Of a DNA stretch of 64,000 bases, positions 6,512 to 15,568 are shown in pieces. Location: the NCBI RefSeq assembly GCF_004923315.1, contig NZ_CP039649.1, forward strand, positions 706,001 to 770,000. Reading direction: 5' to 3'. Below the pieces are notes generated by a model that had not been told where the DNA came from, ran no database searches, and saw only the letters and a program-made list of their open reading frames with translations. The position numbers were made by a program, and so were the translations under genes. Source of the DNA: Azospirillum sp. TSA2s (GTDB taxonomy: Bacteria; Pseudomonadota; Alphaproteobacteria; Azospirillales; Azospirillaceae). Position 1 is the first letter of the stretch, and every line of letters begins with the position of its first letter.

Positions 6512-8299
6512 TCACCCCAATGCCGGTTCCTCCGCCAGGGCCGGCTGCATGGCCGGCGCCTCGCGCGGCAGCAGGATGGTGAAGCGGGTGCCCTGCCCCG
6601 GCCAGGACTGCACCGACACGGTGCCGCCCAGCGGGCCGGTGACGGTATTGAACACGATGTGCAGTCCAAGGCCGGAGCCGCCCTGCCCGCGCTTGGTGGT
6701 GAAGAAGGGGTCGAAGACCTTCGACAGATGTTCCGGCGCGATGCCGACGCCGTCGTCGATGAAGTCGATCCGCACCTTGTCGGACCCGTCCGGCTGGGCG
6801 GTGATCCTGATCGTGCCGGACGGCGTCTCCGACAGGCGCTCGCCGTCGCCATAGGCGTGGACGACGGCGTTGATGACCAGATTGGTCAACACCTGCCCCA
6901 GCGCGCCGGGAAAGCTGTCCATCGTCAGCTCGTCGTCGCACTCCACCGCCACCTTCAGATTGGTGCGCTTCAGGCGCGGCCGCAGCGAGAACAGCAGTTC
7001 GCGGATATAGCTGCCCAGCTCGAACACCCGCCGGTCGCCGGAGGATTGGTCGACCGCCACCTGCTTGAAGCTCTGCACCAGCGACGCCGCGCGGTCCATG
7101 TTGGCCATCAGCAGACGGCTGCTTTCGCTCAAGCCATCCAGGAACTCCAGGAAATCCGAGCGCCGCAGCGTGTTGCCGGCGAAGCGGTCGCGCAGGGCCT
7201 GCGCCTGTTCGCCGATGTGGCTGGCCGCGGTCAGGCCGATGCCGATCGGCGTGTTGATCTCGTGCGCCACCCCGGCCACCAGCTGGCCCAACGACGCCAT
7301 GGTCTCCGCCTGGATCAGGCTTTCCTGTGCCTCGCGCAGGTCGGCCAACGCCTGTTCGGCCTCTTCCCTGGCCTGGATCATCGCCGACTCGGCGGCCTTG
7401 CGGTCGGTGATGTCGTAGAGCCAGGTCAGCAGCGCCGATTCGCCGTCCAGTTCGATGCTGTTCCACGAGGACAGCACCCAGACGATGCTGCCATCCGGCC
7501 GGCGGAATCGGAGTTCGGCATTGCGGAAGGCGCCCTCGCGGTCGAATCGGGCGATCAGCGCCTCGCGGTCGGCGGGGTCGGCATAGAGGTCCGCCACCGG
7601 CGAGCGCATCAGCTCCGCCCGGTCGCGCCCCATCAGCCGCACGGACTGGGCGTTGCAGAACAACCAGCGGCCGTCGCGGGTGGTGACGTTCACCGCAATC
7701 GGCGCCGCCTCCATGATCTTCAGCAGCCGTTCCTCGCTGGCGCGCAGCCGCTCTTCCTGCCGACGCGCCTCGGTGATGTCGGTCATGATGCCGGCATAGC
7801 GCACCGCCCGGCCGGTCTTGTCGCGAAAGGCGCGGCCCTTCGCGGCGATCCACACCCAGCCGCCGGCCTCGTGGCGCAGGCGGTAGGAATAGGCGTAGGC
7901 CGACGTCTCCCCCGCCAGATGCGAGGCGATGTGGGCCAGCACCCGGTCGCGGTCTTCCGCGTGCAGCCGCCGTTCCCAGAAGTCGGGCGGCATGGGCGGC
8001 CGGCTGCGATAGCCCAGTATCCGCGGAAAGGTGTCCGACCACCAGCAGGTGCCGGCCACCAGATCGGCGTCCCACACCGCGGCCCCGGTCGCCTCCAGCG
8101 CCATTTCCAGCCGCTCGCCGATCTCCGGTTCGTGGAGGGGCGCCGCCGCGACCCTGCCGGGCCCGGTACCGGAACCAGTGCCCGACATGACCGGCGAACG
8201 GCCGTCCGTCCGGCGCCCGGCATACCGCCCCAGCAGCACCCCGAGCAGACCGCCGACCGCACCAGCCGCCAGCGCCACCATCACCGGCTCCGCCGCCAT
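6512..8299 (-). CDS. membrane-anchored PAS-PAS sensor histidine kinase (595 aa)
   Basis: This is a two-component sensor kinase that autophosphorylates on histidine. I chose the ATG at 8297-8299 because GGAGGAACC precedes it. A hydrophobic helix (residues about 7-24) anchors the N-terminus. Two PAS domains follow, about 64-170 (ATGAAVWDADLVAG) and 185-305 (IMEAAPIAVNVTTRDG). The dimerisation/phosphoacceptor segment is LGQLVAGVAHEINTPIG with its H-E-x-N motif. The ATPase domain has an N-box (QVLTNLVINAVVHAYG) and G-boxes (DDGVGIAPEHL, GSGLGLHIVFN). No receiver domain is fused and no response regulator is adjacent, so the partner is unknown. It is convergent with the 6239 gene. Confidence 0.92.
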   Translation of the reverse strand: MAAEPVMVALAAGAVGGLLGVLLGRYAGRRTDGRSPVMSGTGSGTGPGRVAAAPLHEPEIGERLEMALEATGAAVWDADLVAGTCWWSDTFPRILGYRSRPPMPPDFWERRLHAEDRDRVLAHIASHLAGETSAYAYSYRLRHEAGGWVWIAAKGRAFRDKTGRAVRYAGIMTDITEARRQEERLRASEERLLKIMEAAPIAVNVTTRDGRWLFCNAQSVRLMGRDRAELMRSPVADLYADPADREALIARFDREGAFRNAELRFRRPDGSIVWVLSSWNSIELDGESALLTWLYDITDRKAAESAMIQAREEAEQALADLREAQESLIQAETMASLGQLVAGVAHEINTPIGIGLTAASHIGEQAQALRDRFAGNTLRRSDFLEFLDGLSESSRLLMANMDRAASLVQSFKQVAVDQSSGDRRVFELGSYIRELLFSLRPRLKRTNLKVAVECDDELTMDSFPGALGQVLTNLVINAVVHAYGDGERLSETPSGTIRITAQPDGSDKVRIDFIDDGVGIAPEHLSKVFDPFFTTKRGQGGSGLGLHIVFNTVTGPLGGTVSVQSWPGQGTRFTILLPREAPAMQPALAEEPALG

Positions 8300-8388
8300 G
8301 GTTCCTCCACCGTTTCCAGCACTGTGGCGATGGAAACCGGGAAAATTCAACTGCGGCTTTACCGTACAGACGGACAGTACCCAAGAAA

Positions 8389-8417
8389 AAAGCCCCTCCG
8401 CCGGGCGGAGAGGCTTT
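8389..8417 (-). terminator. rho-independent terminator between gatB and the histidine kinase
   Basis: CTCCGCC and GGCGGAG, extended by GCC/GGC on the outside, form a strong stem around a short loop. On the minus strand it ends GGGGCTTTTTTC. It lies directly downstream of gatB. Confidence 0.88.
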
Positions 8418-8464
8418 CTTTCGGACAGGGCGGGGATTTCGCCCCGCCAACAGGCTGTGGCCGC

Positions 8465-9916
8465 TTAGCCTTTCAGCTTCTTGGTCAGGATTTCGTTGAC
8501 CATGGCCGGGTTGGCCTTGCCCTGGGTCGCCTTCATCACCTGACCGACGAAGAAGCCGAACAGCTTGTCCTTGCCGCTGCGGAACTCCGCCACCTTGTCG
8601 GGGTTGGCGGCCAGAACGGCGTCGATCGAGCCTTCGATGGCGCTGGTGTCGGTGACCTGGCGCAGCCCCTTCTTCTCGACGATGTCGGCGGCCTTCTCGC
8701 CGGTCTCGAACATCGTCTCGAAGACCTCCTTGGCGATTCGCCCGGAGATCGTGTTGTCGGCGATCAGGTCGATCAGGCCGCCGAGATTCTCGGCCGACAC
8801 CGGGCTCTCCTCGATCTCCTTGCCGGCCTTGTTCAGATAGCCGAACAGTTCGCCGGTGACCCAGTTGGAGGCCAGCTTCGGATCGCGGCCCTTGGCCACC
8901 GCCTCGAAATAGTCGGCCTTCGATTTCTCCGAAACCAGCACGCCGGCGTCATAGACCGACAGCTTGTAGTCCTCGATGAAGCGGGCCTTCTTGTCGTCCG
9001 GCAGTTCGGGCAGCGTCTTCTTGATGTCCTCCACCCACGCCGCGTCGAGTTCCAGCGGCAGCAGGTCGGGGTCGGGGAAATAGCGGTAGTCGTGCGCCTC
9101 TTCCTTCGACCGCATGGAGCGGGTCACGAACTTGGTCGTGTCCCACAGCCGGGTCTCCTGGTCGATCTTGCCGCCTTCCTCGATGATCTCGATCTGGCGG
9201 CGGGCCTCATACTCGATCGCCTGCATGACGAAGCGGATCGAATTGACGTTCTTGATCTCGCAGCGGGTGCCGAAGGCGTCGCCCGGCTTGCGCACCGACA
9301 CGTTGACGTCGCAGCGCATGGAGCCTTCCTCCATGTTGCCGTCGCAGGTGCCGAGATAGCGCAGGATGGAGCGCAGCTTGCGCACGTAGGCGCCGGCCTC
9401 CTCCGAGGACCGCATGTCCGGCTCCGACACGATCTCCATCAACGCCACGCCCGACCGGTTCAGGTCGATGTAGGTCTTGGACGGGTGCTGGTCGTGCAGC
9501 GACTTGCCGGCGTCCTGCTCCAGGTGCAGGCGGGTGACGCCGACGGTGCGGCTGGTGCCGTCCGGCAGGTCCAGCACGATCTCGCCCTTGCCGACGATCG
9601 GCTGCAGGAACTGGCTGATCTGATAACCCTGCGGCAGATCGGCGTAGAAGTAGTTCTTGCGGTCGAAGACCGAGTTCAGGTTGATCTGCGCCTTCAGGCC
9701 CAGACCGGTGCGCACCGCCTGCTCGACGCAATATTCGTTGATGACGGGCAGCATGCCGGGGAACGCGGCGTCGACGAAGCTGACCTGGCTGTTCGGCGCG
9801 GCCCCGAATTCGGTGGCGGAGCCGGAAAACAGCTTCGCGTTCGAAATCACCTGGGCATGGACCTCAAGCCCGATCACGACTTCCCAATCGCCCGTTTCAC
9901 CCTGGATGTACGACAT
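8465..9916 (-). CDS. gatB: Asp-tRNA(Asn)/Glu-tRNA(Gln) amidotransferase subunit B
   Basis: GatB is the kinase/tRNA-binding subunit of GatCAB, which converts Glu-tRNA(Gln) and Asp-tRNA(Asn) to Gln- and Asn-tRNA. The 483-residue length is normal. The sequence has the family hallmarks WEVVIGLEVHAQV near the start, FPGMLPVINEYCVEQAVRTG, ADLPQGYQISQ, and the C-terminal tRNA-binding GatB/YqeY-type helical domain ending GKANPAMVNEILTKKLKG. The usual gatC and gatA genes do not lie upstream in the window: a plus-strand gene begins at 10160. gatB is therefore either alone or separated from its partners by rearrangement. A strong terminator follows it. Confidence 0.97.
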   Translation of the reverse strand: MSYIQGETGDWEVVIGLEVHAQVISNAKLFSGSATEFGAAPNSQVSFVDAAFPGMLPVINEYCVEQAVRTGLGLKAQINLNSVFDRKNYFYADLPQGYQISQFLQPIVGKGEIVLDLPDGTSRTVGVTRLHLEQDAGKSLHDQHPSKTYIDLNRSGVALMEIVSEPDMRSSEEAGAYVRKLRSILRYLGTCDGNMEEGSMRCDVNVSVRKPGDAFGTRCEIKNVNSIRFVMQAIEYEARRQIEIIEEGGKIDQETRLWDTTKFVTRSMRSKEEAHDYRYFPDPDLLPLELDAAWVEDIKKTLPELPDDKKARFIEDYKLSVYDAGVLVSEKSKADYFEAVAKGRDPKLASNWVTGELFGYLNKAGKEIEESPVSAENLGGLIDLIADNTISGRIAKEVFETMFETGEKAADIVEKKGLRQVTDTSAIEGSIDAVLAANPDKVAEFRSGKDKLFGFFVGQVMKATQGKANPAMVNEILTKKLKG

Positions 9917-10159
9917 CGTTCCGCTCTTCGACGTTCACGGCACGGGACCGGACGGGCGCCGCCCTGGAAAAGGGCGCCCCGGCCATACCCTTGGAATCCT
10001 GTTTCTTCTAACGCCCTTTGCGCCCGCGCGCACGCTTTATCGCGCCGCCGCTTTCCTACCACCGCCCTACCACCATTGTGCGGCCGGCCACAGACGCGCC
10101 GTTAACCCTCAGGCAAGCTTTGCCCGCCACGCTGAACCGGACGAGCGCAGGAGAGTCTG

Positions 10160-10876
10160 ATGTCGGTGCGAAAGCTGGTGCGGAAGGTCGGGTTCGGTGT
10201 CGGTCTGGGCGCCCTGCTGATGGCGGGCGCCGCCCTCGGCCATGCCGCCACCCAGCCGGACGGCCTGTCGCTCAGCCCCGTCGGCAGCCCGGCCGGCCCG
10301 GTCACCGTCAACCCGGCACCCGCCACGCCCTCCTCGTCCGATTATCCCGATGCCGCCATGTCCCGCGACGACCAGGGCGACATCACCATCCTGCGCCTGG
10401 ACGGCATCATCACACCGGGCGCGGAGCGCAACTTCGTCGATGCCCTGCGCGCCCTGCCGGCCCGCCGGCCGCTGGTGATCGAACTGTCGAGCCCGGGCGG
10501 TTTCACCGCCGCCGGCTACCGGATGATCGACGCCGTGCTGGCCGAACGCCAGGGCGGCCGGCCGGTCGCCACGCGGGTCCGCGACGGCGATTCCTGCGAA
10601 AGCATGTGCGTCGGCCTCTATCTGGCCGGCTATCCGCGCTATGCCGCCCCGCGGGCGGAGTTCATGGTGCATGCGCCGCGCATGGCGGAGAATGGCCGGA
10701 TGACGCTCCGCTCCATCCAGATGATGGTGGACCGTCTGGTGTCGCTCGGCGCCTCGCCGGCCTGGATCCAGCGGGTGACGGCGGAGGGCGGTTTTTCCGG
10801 CGCCCGCGATTACCGCGAGACCGCCGACCGGCTGAGCGCCGACGGCGCCAACATCGTCACCGACCTGCTGCGCTGA
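10160..10876 (+). CDS. exported ClpP-fold serine peptidase-like protein (238 aa)
   Basis: A Sec-type signal peptide (basic MSVRKLVRK, hydrophobic core GFGVGLGALLMAGAALGHA) is followed by a Pro/Ser-rich stretch and a crotonase/ClpP-like domain. The domain shows ELSSPGGFTAAGYRMIDA (oxyanion-type GG turn), a candidate nucleophile in DSCESMCVG aligned with the ASMG of ClpP, and FMVHAPR with a His in the position of the ClpP catalytic His. Periplasmic relatives are annotated as ClpP-like proteins of unknown substrate. AGGAGAG precedes the ATG. Its last 20 bp overlap the 3' end of the convergent dpaL-like gene. Confidence 0.75.
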   Translation: MSVRKLVRKVGFGVGLGALLMAGAALGHAATQPDGLSLSPVGSPAGPVTVNPAPATPSSSDYPDAAMSRDDQGDITILRLDGIITPGAERNFVDALRALPARRPLVIELSSPGGFTAAGYRMIDAVLAERQGGRPVATRVRDGDSCESMCVGLYLAGYPRYAAPRAEFMVHAPRMAENGRMTLRSIQMMVDRLVSLGASPAWIQRVTAEGGFSGARDYRETADRLSADGANIVTDLLR

Positions 10877-12116
10877 CCAGCCCCTCGGCGACCGCCTCCG
10901 GCGTGCGGCCGACGATCCGCTCGTAAACCTCCGGGTCGGTCGCCCCCTCGGTCCCGAACACCAGCACGCGGGCGTCGGGAACGAGGCTCAGCGCCAGCCG
11001 GGTCTCCTCATGGGCCGCGGCACAAAGCAGCCCGGCCAGCCCGGCGACGCCGGATTCGCCGGCCACCACCGGACGGCCGCCATGCTTGCCTTCCGCCAGC
11101 TTGCGCATGGCGGCAATCGCCCCTTCGTCGGGAATGGTCAGGAAATCGTCGGCGCCGCGTTCCAGGATCGCCCAGGCCAGCAGAGAGACCTCGCCGCAGG
11201 CAAGGCCGGCCATCACCGTGTCCAGATCGCCCTCCGACCGCATCGGCCGCCCGGCCAGCGCGCTCTGGTACAGGCAGTCGGCGCTGTGCGGTTCCACCAC
11301 CACGAAGCGCGGGCGCTGCCGGCCCCAGCTTTCCCACAGATGGCCGCAGACCGCGGCGGGCAGCCCGCCGACGCCGCCCTGTACGAAGACATGGGTCGGC
11401 CGCTCGCTGGCCGGAAGCTGGGAGATCGCCTCCTCCACCATCATGGTGTAGCCCTGCATCACGTCGCGCGGCACATCCATATAGCCGGTGTAGGAGGTGT
11501 CGGAGACGACGAACCAGCCCTGCTCCGCCGCGTCGGCGGCGGCGCGGCGCACCGCGTCGTCGTATGGCCCGTCGACGACCACCACCCGCGCCCCGTACGC
11601 CCCGATGGCGTCGCGGCGGCCGGGCGTACAGGCGGCGGGCACGTACACCACGCAATTGCAGCCGAACACCTGCGCGCCCCAGGCGACCGACCTTCCATGG
11701 TTGCCGTCGGTGGCGGTGGTGACCGTCAGCGTCCGCGTCACCTTGGCATAGCGGCCGACGACGAGGTCAAGTGCCGTCACCGGCACGCCGGGCACCCGCG
11801 CCGTCACCTCCCGCGCCAGCAGCCGGAGCACGGCGTACGCCCCGCCCAGCGCCTTGAAGCTGCCGAGAGCGAAGCGGGCGCTTTCGTCCTTGTACCAGAG
11901 GCGGTCGATCCCCGCCTCCCGCGCCAGCCCCGGCAGGGAGCGCAGCGGGGTGGGCGCATAACCGGGCCAGGCGCCGATCTCCGCCATCGCCTCCTCGAAG
12001 GCGGCACGGCTGAGGATCGCGCGTTCCGACGGGCCATAGACCCGGTCATGGTCGGCATGCGGATTGGAGAAATGGCGCGGCAGGCAGGAGGATGGGGAGA
12101 CCGCGTGGTGGGGCAT
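10857..12116 (-). CDS. dpaL: diaminopropionate ammonia-lyase
   Basis: This PLP-dependent enzyme splits 2,3-diaminopropionate to pyruvate and ammonia. The order and motifs match YgeX/DpaL: WYKDESARFALGSFKALGGA with the PLP lysine, TTATDGNHGRSVAWGAQVFG, VVSDTSYTGYMDVPRDVMQG, FVQGGVGGLPAAVCGHLW, DTVMAGLACGEVSLLAW and VAGESGVAGLAGLL. I chose the ATG at 12114-12116, which has GGAGAG just upstream; this gives 419 residues, near the usual 400. It is a soluble catabolic enzyme. No linked transporter or regulator is seen. Confidence 0.92.
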   Translation of the reverse strand: MPHHAVSPSSCLPRHFSNPHADHDRVYGPSERAILSRAAFEEAMAEIGAWPGYAPTPLRSLPGLAREAGIDRLWYKDESARFALGSFKALGGAYAVLRLLAREVTARVPGVPVTALDLVVGRYAKVTRTLTVTTATDGNHGRSVAWGAQVFGCNCVVYVPAACTPGRRDAIGAYGARVVVVDGPYDDAVRRAAADAAEQGWFVVSDTSYTGYMDVPRDVMQGYTMMVEEAISQLPASERPTHVFVQGGVGGLPAAVCGHLWESWGRQRPRFVVVEPHSADCLYQSALAGRPMRSEGDLDTVMAGLACGEVSLLAWAILERGADDFLTIPDEGAIAAMRKLAEGKHGGRPVVAGESGVAGLAGLLCAAAHEETRLALSLVPDARVLVFGTEGATDPEVYERIVGRTPEAVAEGLVSAAGR

Positions 12117-12277
12117 GGCTTCGCTCTCCGGGCCGGCGGTGCCGTCGGCGACGGAACATCCCACGACCACGTATGACGAGACCAAAAGCCACCGCCCGCC
12201 GTCAAGACGCCAGCGGGAGCGCGGCTGCTACCGAATGAAGCATTCCGGAAGGCGGGCCCAAAGGCGGGAGGGCGCGC

Positions 12278-12580
12278 TCAGCGCTTCCATTCGCGGCTGG
12301 ACTTGATGAAGTCGGTCAGGGTGACGCCGATCTTGTCGTCGATGATCGCCACCTCGCCACGGGCCACCAGCACGCCTTCGACATAGACGTCGGTCGGATC
12401 CTTCAGATGACGGTCGAGTTCCACGACGGCGCCGCGGCCCAGCTTCAGCAGGTCGCGGACGCGGAGCATGGCGGTGCCGATGACGACCTTGATCTCCACC
12501 GGCGCGTCGCCGATGGCGAAGGACGAGGCGTCGCCGTCGTTGGGATCGGCCGCGCCGAGCAGGTCGTCGATGTTGGCCAT
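12278..12580 (-). CDS. FliN/SpoA-domain flagellar switch-like protein (100 aa)
   Basis: The C-terminal 70 residues form a SpoA (FliN/FliM-C) domain: VEIKVVIGTAMLRVRDLLKL, GRGAVVELDRHLKDPTDVYV, EGVLVARGEVAIIDDKIGV, TLTDFI. In flagellar motors this domain builds the C-ring and binds the export apparatus or CheY. At 100 residues the protein is a typical short alphaproteobacterial FliN. The gene stands alone between an amino-acid lyase and a rhodanese with no flagellar genes nearby. It may be the main FliN or a paralogue. Confidence 0.88.
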   Translation of the reverse strand: MANIDDLLGAADPNDGDASSFAIGDAPVEIKVVIGTAMLRVRDLLKLGRGAVVELDRHLKDPTDVYVEGVLVARGEVAIIDDKIGVTLTDFIKSSREWKR

Positions 12581-12818
12581 GGCTGTCCAAGCTCCCGCGC
12601 CGGAATGGGCGCCTTCTTACACGAACGGGACATCCTACACCCCGGACGGGTTTGCCGGCAACGCCACCGACCGATGGGGATTGCGACAAGATTGGGCTTT
12701 TCCCATACCGGCGCTTCGCCCACACTGTCGGCCCGCCCACCTGCCGGCCTTTCCGTTGCCGATGCGCAACAATCCAGGCACGACAGGGCATTGACCAACT
12801 GGAACCGGGTTCATCCTG

Positions 12819-13661
12819 ATGACCGACAGCAGCATTTCCCCGCTTGTGGACGCTTCCTGGCTGAAAAGCCGGCTCGACAGCCCCGGCATCGTCGTCCTCG
12901 ACGTGCGGACCCCGCCCGCCGGCGGCTTCGTTTCGGGATCGGTTCATTCCGACTACGCAACGGCCGGCTGGCGGACTGTGGTCGGCGGCGGGGCCGGGAT
13001 GCTGCCGGAACCGGATGCGCTGGCGGGGCTGATCGGCGGGCTGGGGATCGGCAACGGCGACCATGTCGTTCTGGTGGCGGCAGGCGCCAATGCGTCCGAC
13101 ATGGGCAACGCCACCCGCGTCTATTGGACCTTCAAGATGCTGGGCCACGACGCCGTGTCGGTGCTGGACGGCGGTTTCGCCGCCTGGACCGCGGCCGGCG
13201 GCCCGGTGACGCCGCAGCCGGCGGTTCGCAAGCCGACCGGCTTCACCGTCCGTCCCCGCACCGACCTGCGCGCCACCCTGGAGCAGGTCGAGGCGGCGGT
13301 GCAGGCCGGCGGCACGCCGCTGCACGACGCCCGCTCGCCCGAGCAGTTCGCCGGCAAGGCCAAGAGCCCGCAGGCCCGCGCCGCCGGCACCATCCCCGGC
13401 GCCGTCAATCTCGACATCGCCGCCCTCTTTTCCCCAGCGGAGCACCGCTTCGCCTCGCCCGAGGCGGTGAAGGCGATGGCCGATCAGGCCGGACTGCCGC
13501 TGCAGGACCAGCCCATCACCTTCTGCAACACCGGCCACCTCGCCTCGGTGTCCTGGTTCGCGCTGAGCGAAATCGCCGGCGTGCCGGGCGTGCGGCTCTA
13601 TGACGGCTCCATGTCGGAATGGAGCGCCGATCCGCAGCGGCCTTTGCAGACGGAAGGGTGA
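12819..13661 (+). CDS. two-domain sulfurtransferase (rhodanese)
   Basis: The enzyme transfers sulfane sulfur from thiosulfate or 3-mercaptopyruvate to cyanide or thiols. It has an N-terminal inactive rhodanese domain (LVDASWLKSRLDSPGIVVLD to LDGGFAAWTAAGG) and a C-terminal active one (PLHDARSPEQFAG, GTIPGAVNL) with the catalytic Cys in FCNTGHLAS. The loop CNTGHLAS is of the thiosulfate sulfurtransferase type. It has 280 residues, no signal peptide, and is divergent from fliN. It may contribute to the sulfur chemistry of the 38-41 kb locus, though it is distant. Confidence 0.9.
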   Translation: MTDSSISPLVDASWLKSRLDSPGIVVLDVRTPPAGGFVSGSVHSDYATAGWRTVVGGGAGMLPEPDALAGLIGGLGIGNGDHVVLVAAGANASDMGNATRVYWTFKMLGHDAVSVLDGGFAAWTAAGGPVTPQPAVRKPTGFTVRPRTDLRATLEQVEAAVQAGGTPLHDARSPEQFAGKAKSPQARAAGTIPGAVNLDIAALFSPAEHRFASPEAVKAMADQAGLPLQDQPITFCNTGHLASVSWFALSEIAGVPGVRLYDGSMSEWSADPQRPLQTEG

Positions 13662-13699
13662 GGCAGAAGGATACTTGGAAAGGAGCAGGAGTGTTCGGC

Positions 13700-13853
13700 A
13701 AGATCGACACGGATGTCACGGATTGGAACACGGATGTCACGGATGGCTTCACTGCAGCGCGCAGGCCAGCCGCGAGCCGACCCCAAGGCGAGCCTAAAAA
13801 AATCCGTGTAATCCGTGTATAAATTCGTGACATCCGTGTAAATCTTGCCCGAC
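13700..13853. repeat. inverted-repeat element with internal ACGGAT tandem units
   Basis: The ends AAGAT-cg-ACACGGATGTCACG (13700 onward) and the complement of CGTGACATCCGTGT-aa-ATCTT (up to 13853) match at 19 of 21 positions. Inside, the ACACGGATGTCACGGAT unit is repeated at 13709 and 13730. Reversed ATCCGTGT units recur at 13800-13846. The element fills the gap between the convergent rhodanese and murJ genes. It looks like a non-autonomous or palindromic intergenic repeat. Confidence 0.8.
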
Positions 13854-13888
13854 AAAGCGGCACGGCGCCAAAGCTCCTAGCACCGGTT

Positions 13889-15436
13889 TCACGCCTTCGC
13901 CCGGCGGCGCAGACGGCCGAGGTCGCTGCGCCGCACCAGCCCCAGCAGGACGGCGGCGACGGCATAAACCGCCAGCCCAACCACCGCCAGGATCAGCAGC
14001 CCGCCCAGCCGCTCCACCAAGCCCATGGCGCCCAGCCAGGGAGCCAGCCGCTCCGTCGCCAGCCACAGGGCGCCGGCCATGGCGGCGGCGGCAATCGCCA
14101 TGCGCGGCAGGTTGCGGGTCAGCCGCGCGTCGGCACGGAACAGGCCGCGCCGGTGCAGCAGCAAGGCCAGCAGGCCGGCATTCACCCAGGCGCCGACGGA
14201 GGTGGCGACCGCCAGCCCGACCTGGGCCAGCGGCCCCATCAGCGCCAGCTTCAGCGCCACATTGATGCCGACCGCCGCCAGCGCCACCCGCACCGGCGTC
14301 GCCGTGTCGTGGCGGGCGTAGAAGCCGTTGACCAGGCTGCGGATCACCACGAAGGCCGGCAGCCCCAGCGCATAGGCCTGCAGGGTCAGCGCCGAGGCGG
14401 CGGCGTCCGACGGGACGAAGGCGCCGCGCTGGAACAGCACCGACAGGATCGGCGTGCCCGCCACCAGGAAGGCAACGGCGGCCGGCAGGGTCAGCACCAG
14501 CGACAGCTCGATGGCGCGGTTCTGGCTGTCCACTGCGCCGGCCTCGTCACCGCTCTTGATCCGCTTGGACATTTCCGGAAGCAGAACGGTCCCGACCGCG
14601 ATGCCGATCACCCCCAGCGGCAGCTGGTTCAGCCGGTCGGCGTAATAGAGGTAGGACACCGCGCCGGTCGGCAGGGCCGAGGCGATCAGCGTGTCGGCGA
14701 ACAGGCTGATCTGGGTCAGCCCCGATCCCAGCGCCGCCGGCCCCAGCACTTTCAGGAAGCGCTTCACGTCGGCCGACAGGCGCGGCATCACCGGCCGCAG
14801 GGTCATGTCGGCCCGCCGGGCATCCCAGGCCAGATAGAGATACTGCGCGACGCCCGACGCCAGAACGCCCCAGGACAGCGCGTGGCCGGCCGTCGGCATC
14901 AGCGGCGTCCCGACCACCAGAGCCGCGATCAGGCAGAGATTCATCAGGATCGGCGCCGCCGCCGCCGCGCCGAAACGGCTCATGCTGTTCAGCACGCCGC
15001 CATAGAGCGAGACCAGCGAGATCAGCAGCAGATAGGGGAAGGTGATGCTGGTGAACAGCACCGCCAGCCGGAACTTCTCCGGGTCGTCGGCGAAACCGGG
15101 GGCGAAGACCGTCATGAACTGCGGCATGAAGGCCAGCACCGCCAGCAGCAGCACCATCTGCACGATGACCAGCAGGGTCATCACCTCGTCGGCGAAGCGG
15201 CGGGCGGCGGCGGCCCCGTCCTGCACCAGCTTGCCCGAGAACAGCGGCACGAAGGCGGAGTTGAAGGCCCCTTCGGCGAACAGGGCGCGGAAATGGTTCG
15301 GCAGCCGGAAGGCGACGAAGAAGGCGTCGGCCACCGGACCGGCGCCGAGCAGCGCCGCGGTCAGCACGTCGCGCAGGAAACCGAGCACCCGGCTGGCCAG
15401 GGTCAGGCCGCCGACGGACAGGATATGACGGAACAC
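13889..15436 (-). CDS. murJ: lipid II flippase MurJ
   Basis: MurJ (MviN) moves lipid II across the inner membrane for peptidoglycan synthesis. The 515-residue protein has about 14 hydrophobic helices. Typical segments include LTLASRVLGFLRDVLTAALL, GPVADAFFVAFRLPN, LFAEGAFNSAFVPLF, SYLYYADRLNQLPLGVIGIA and ARHDTATPVRVALAAVGINV. Translation starts at a GTG (15434-15436) with a weak ribosome binding site. It is divergent from the esterase gene. Confidence 0.96.
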   Translation of the reverse strand: MFRHILSVGGLTLASRVLGFLRDVLTAALLGAGPVADAFFVAFRLPNHFRALFAEGAFNSAFVPLFSGKLVQDGAAAARRFADEVMTLLVIVQMVLLLAVLAFMPQFMTVFAPGFADDPEKFRLAVLFTSITFPYLLLISLVSLYGGVLNSMSRFGAAAAAPILMNLCLIAALVVGTPLMPTAGHALSWGVLASGVAQYLYLAWDARRADMTLRPVMPRLSADVKRFLKVLGPAALGSGLTQISLFADTLIASALPTGAVSYLYYADRLNQLPLGVIGIAVGTVLLPEMSKRIKSGDEAGAVDSQNRAIELSLVLTLPAAVAFLVAGTPILSVLFQRGAFVPSDAAASALTLQAYALGLPAFVVIRSLVNGFYARHDTATPVRVALAAVGINVALKLALMGPLAQVGLAVATSVGAWVNAGLLALLLHRRGLFRADARLTRNLPRMAIAAAAMAGALWLATERLAPWLGAMGLVERLGGLLILAVVGLAVYAVAAVLLGLVRRSDLGRLRRRAKA

Positions 15437-15568
15437 GATGGCAGGGTCGCTCTTGTGGTGCGGAATTAGCCCGGCGGCATCCTAGCGGCACGGCCGCGTT
15501 CGTCATAGGATCGCGGCCCGCATTCGTCCAGAACGCATCTTCCGACATCACAGGCCGAAAGCACCGAC

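Noticed and set aside
8465..9916. Part of a gatCAB operon
   Set aside because: No gatA or gatC lies upstream; the next gene is divergent.
6659..10105. Long plus-strand open frame opposite the histidine kinase and gatB
   Set aside because: It is antisense to two well-supported genes; high GC removes stop codons from the opposite strand.
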